A stretch of 64,000 nt of DNA. It comes from Parietaria judaica. Taxonomy: Eukaryota > Streptophyta > Magnoliopsida > Rosales > Urticaceae. The translations under genes were made by a program, and so were the position numbers. The notes beneath the pieces are model-generated. The model was not told the DNA's origin. It did not search any database and saw only the letters and a list, made by a program, of their open reading frames with translations. Of this stretch, positions 62,000 to 64,000 are shown in pieces (positions within the stretch are counted from its first letter, which is position 1; every line of letters begins with the position of its first letter). The stretch covers positions 8,292,842-8,356,841 of the forward strand of contig OX940861.1 of NCBI GenBank assembly GCA_954871525.1, given 5' to 3'.

Positions 62000-63741
62000 A
62001 TTTTACGGATATATCGTTTTCCAATGGACATGCTGATGGGCAAGTCAGAAAAAGAGGGCATGCCACGTATCGAAAATACCGTACATTTTCCATGGGCATA
62101 CCGCAAGTTGATGGGGTTTTCGACGGATATTCTGAAAAATATTTTTGAGTATTTAGGCAAGTTATTTATATAGGTTAAAACTACATATTTAATAAATACA
62201 TGACATAATTGTATACAACAAAACACATTTCTAATTTAAATATATAGGTGAAATGTATAATATTAAGTCACTTTATTAGTTGAAGACTTGGAGTGTAATA
62301 TTAATTCAATTTATTTGATGAAGTGAATATGCAAGTGAAGTGAAGTATATAAGATTAGTTGAATACCAAAGAGTCTCACATCGCTAAATTACAAGAGTTT
62401 GGAATGGTTTATATACCATAGAATTGGGATAAGGGCTTGGGCCCTTTGGGTCATAAGATTTTGTGGATGGAGATGACTCACACAAATGCACCACCACACA
62501 TGCGCGCCGCCGCTCGGCCGTGGCGGGGTGGTGTGGGAAAACATAATTATTTTTGTCGAAAGTTTAATTGGTATTTTTGCCACAAAATTTTAGCTTTTTA
62601 GGAAAATTCGCACCACTTTTCCACGTTTTCCTTCACATAAACAATATTGGGCAGAAAAATGGGCATGGCACAGGAATTTCGCAAAATTTGGTAAAACGAC
62701 AAAAAAGAATTCCGTTTTGCATTTCTCTGGGAAAGAAAAAAAAATCGGTCAATATGTCGACCTGTTTTCTTCATATTTTAAACCTTGAAGCAAACTAGTC
62801 CATTTATTGTGATACCGAAAAGAAGGTATTATTAAAAAGGGAAGTTTGCGAAAAGTCATAAAGTCATTAAATCTTTTAAATAAATTACTAACGTTTATTT
62901 TTTGCGGTAAAAGTCATTAACGTCATCAATTGTTTGTAGATAAATTACTAAAATTTATATTTTGCGGCGAAAGTCATCAAAGTCATTAAATTCTTGTAGA
63001 TAAATAACTAACGTCTATTTTTTCGCCAAAAGTCATTAACGTCAGTCTTGCCTTACAAATGTTATATGACAACGTTAAATGACTTATCACCAGCCTACAT
63101 GGCATTCATCACTTGTCTCAAACAACAACAACACGTTTTAGTAATAATGTTATTTGAAATAGAGATTTTTGCAGCAATAGTACTGTAAGCTTTTAAAATT
63201 TATTTTATTATGGGCAAAATCCCCACTCCCACAAACTCTCCTTTTCACGATGCTCCACGTGTCATCAGTAGTAGCGAAAAACATTTTGCCCTTGCAGGGG
63301 TTCGAACACACACACGCAACCGTTGAGTTACAAGACATACTCACCACCAAACCAATGTTTGTGATGGAATTGCTATGTAAAATAACTACTATATACCTAA
63401 CAAATATATTCTGCCAATAAGAGTCACAGTCTTTACTGATTTTTATGCTGTGCCTTTTTTAAGCCGAGCACGGGATGAATTTTTTTGCCGAGGTCGTGTT
63501 AAATTTTTTGTGTCGAGTTCGGGTTGAATTTTTTCCAAACCGAGCGCAACTTCAAAAAGTCAATCAAAGTTTGACTCTAAAAGTCACACTGACGTGGCTA
63601 ATAAAAAAAATAATCCGAGCCCGGTCCACAAAAGGTCAACCCGAGCTCGGGATGACATTGTCAAGCCGTGTCGGCTCGGGATGATGTTATAAACTTTTAA
63701 TTCCAATTTTTAGAATATGAAAAAGCCTATTATTATATTTT
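62000..63741. other. Intergenic with repeat relics
   Basis: A possible LTR relic near 62365-62470 (gagtctcacatcgc, gggcttgggccc). A tandem repeat at 62858-63050. A triple of about 27-bp units (gagcacgggatgaattttt, gaggtcgtgttaaattttt, gagttcgggttgaattttt) at about 63463-63535. Otherwise AT-rich, with no gene. Confidence 0.5.
62858..63050. repeat. About 60-bp tandem repeat, 3 copies
   Basis: Each unit contains aaagtcattaa, a ttgtagataaattacta-like stretch and a tttattttttgcgg word. The copies have diverged by small changes. Noncoding. Confidence 0.75.
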
Positions 63742-64000
63742 TGTTGAGGGCGTTTCGTACCCGCAACAATCACATGAAGATCTTGTTTTTAGAGAAAATG
63801 AGGTTCGGTTTTGCTCGTTTTACGATTAGAAAGCTCTTCTCATCATGGCCTGTAACTCGTGATCCCTTTTATTTTGTTTCCAGTCCCCCTCTTATAGGGT
63901 CACCTTTTTCCCGCTCAGTCACATCACTCCCTTCCCTGAACAGGGCTATCCCCATACTTTTTGTTGCTCTCGAGTGTCTGCTACTCATTGTGGGTAGGAT
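63742..64000. mobile_element. Left edge of an LTR, cut by the window end
   Basis: Starts tgttgagggcg, identical over its first 11 bases to the solo LTR at 30108, then diverges while keeping similar themes (a gttcggttttgctcg word). The right end is outside the window, so family and completeness cannot be judged. Confidence 0.4.

Noticed and set aside
63285..63360. tRNA-like ggttcgaa box
   Set aside because: The surrounding bases do not form an acceptor stem, D-arm or anticodon arm. It looks like a decayed repeat.

Overview
The window is nuclear DNA of a flowering plant, most likely a eudicot. It has AT-rich intergenic DNA, spliced GT-AG genes, plastid-targeted and plant-specific enzymes, and dense plant transposons (Copia, Ty3/chromovirus, hAT, Mutator-like, PIF/Harbinger-like). 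I cannot name the species from the sequence alone.

Host genes, left to right: the 3' part of a 60S ribosomal protein L5 gene (156-1833, +); a small alpha/beta hydrolase (2895-4324, +); a sphingolipid Delta8 long-chain-base desaturase, SLD copy 1 (7218-8561, +); UDP-sulfoquinovose synthase SQD1 (11262-9532, -); SLD copy 2, broken by a single missing base (22877-24219, +); SLD copy 3 (37902-39245, +); a short LOB-domain-like ORF (42124-42630, +); and an IRT3/ZIP4-type metal transporter (50136-48714, -). The three SLD copies are same-strand, intronless and dispersed, and copies 2 and 3 also share upstream DNA. SLD and SQD1 both act on membrane lipids (ER sphingolipids and plastid sulfolipid). 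Their proximity looks like chance plus tandem duplication, not an operon.

Mobile DNA fills most of the rest. A 5.58 kb Mutator-like element (16350-21932, perfect 9-bp target duplication) carries a broken histidinol dehydrogenase copy and about 2.8 kb of GTTAC/GTAAC palindromic satellite. Between 31.3 and 36.3 kb a miniature LTR element was hit by a PIF/Harbinger-like MITE, which was then hit by a chromovirus-type LTR element whose only ORF is Gag-protease-chromodomain with no reverse transcriptase, RNase H or integrase. At 43.7-48.4 kb lies an apparently intact Copia element with matching 130-bp LTRs. At 53.4-58.1 kb lies a Gag-only Copia/SIRE-like element with near-identical LTRs. Several hAT-type elements have exact or near-exact 8-bp duplications (27211-28851, 29423-31027, 36379-36708, 40627-41182, 58396-60176). 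Two solo LTRs are inserted inside hAT elements.

The most unusual features are the two pol-less retroelements with almost unmutated LTRs (probably mobilised in trans), the gene-capturing Mutator-like element with its palindromic satellite, and the long foldback at 24.77-25.64 kb. I see no CRISPR, operon or defence-type system. I found no tRNA, rRNA or snRNA gene that I could support.
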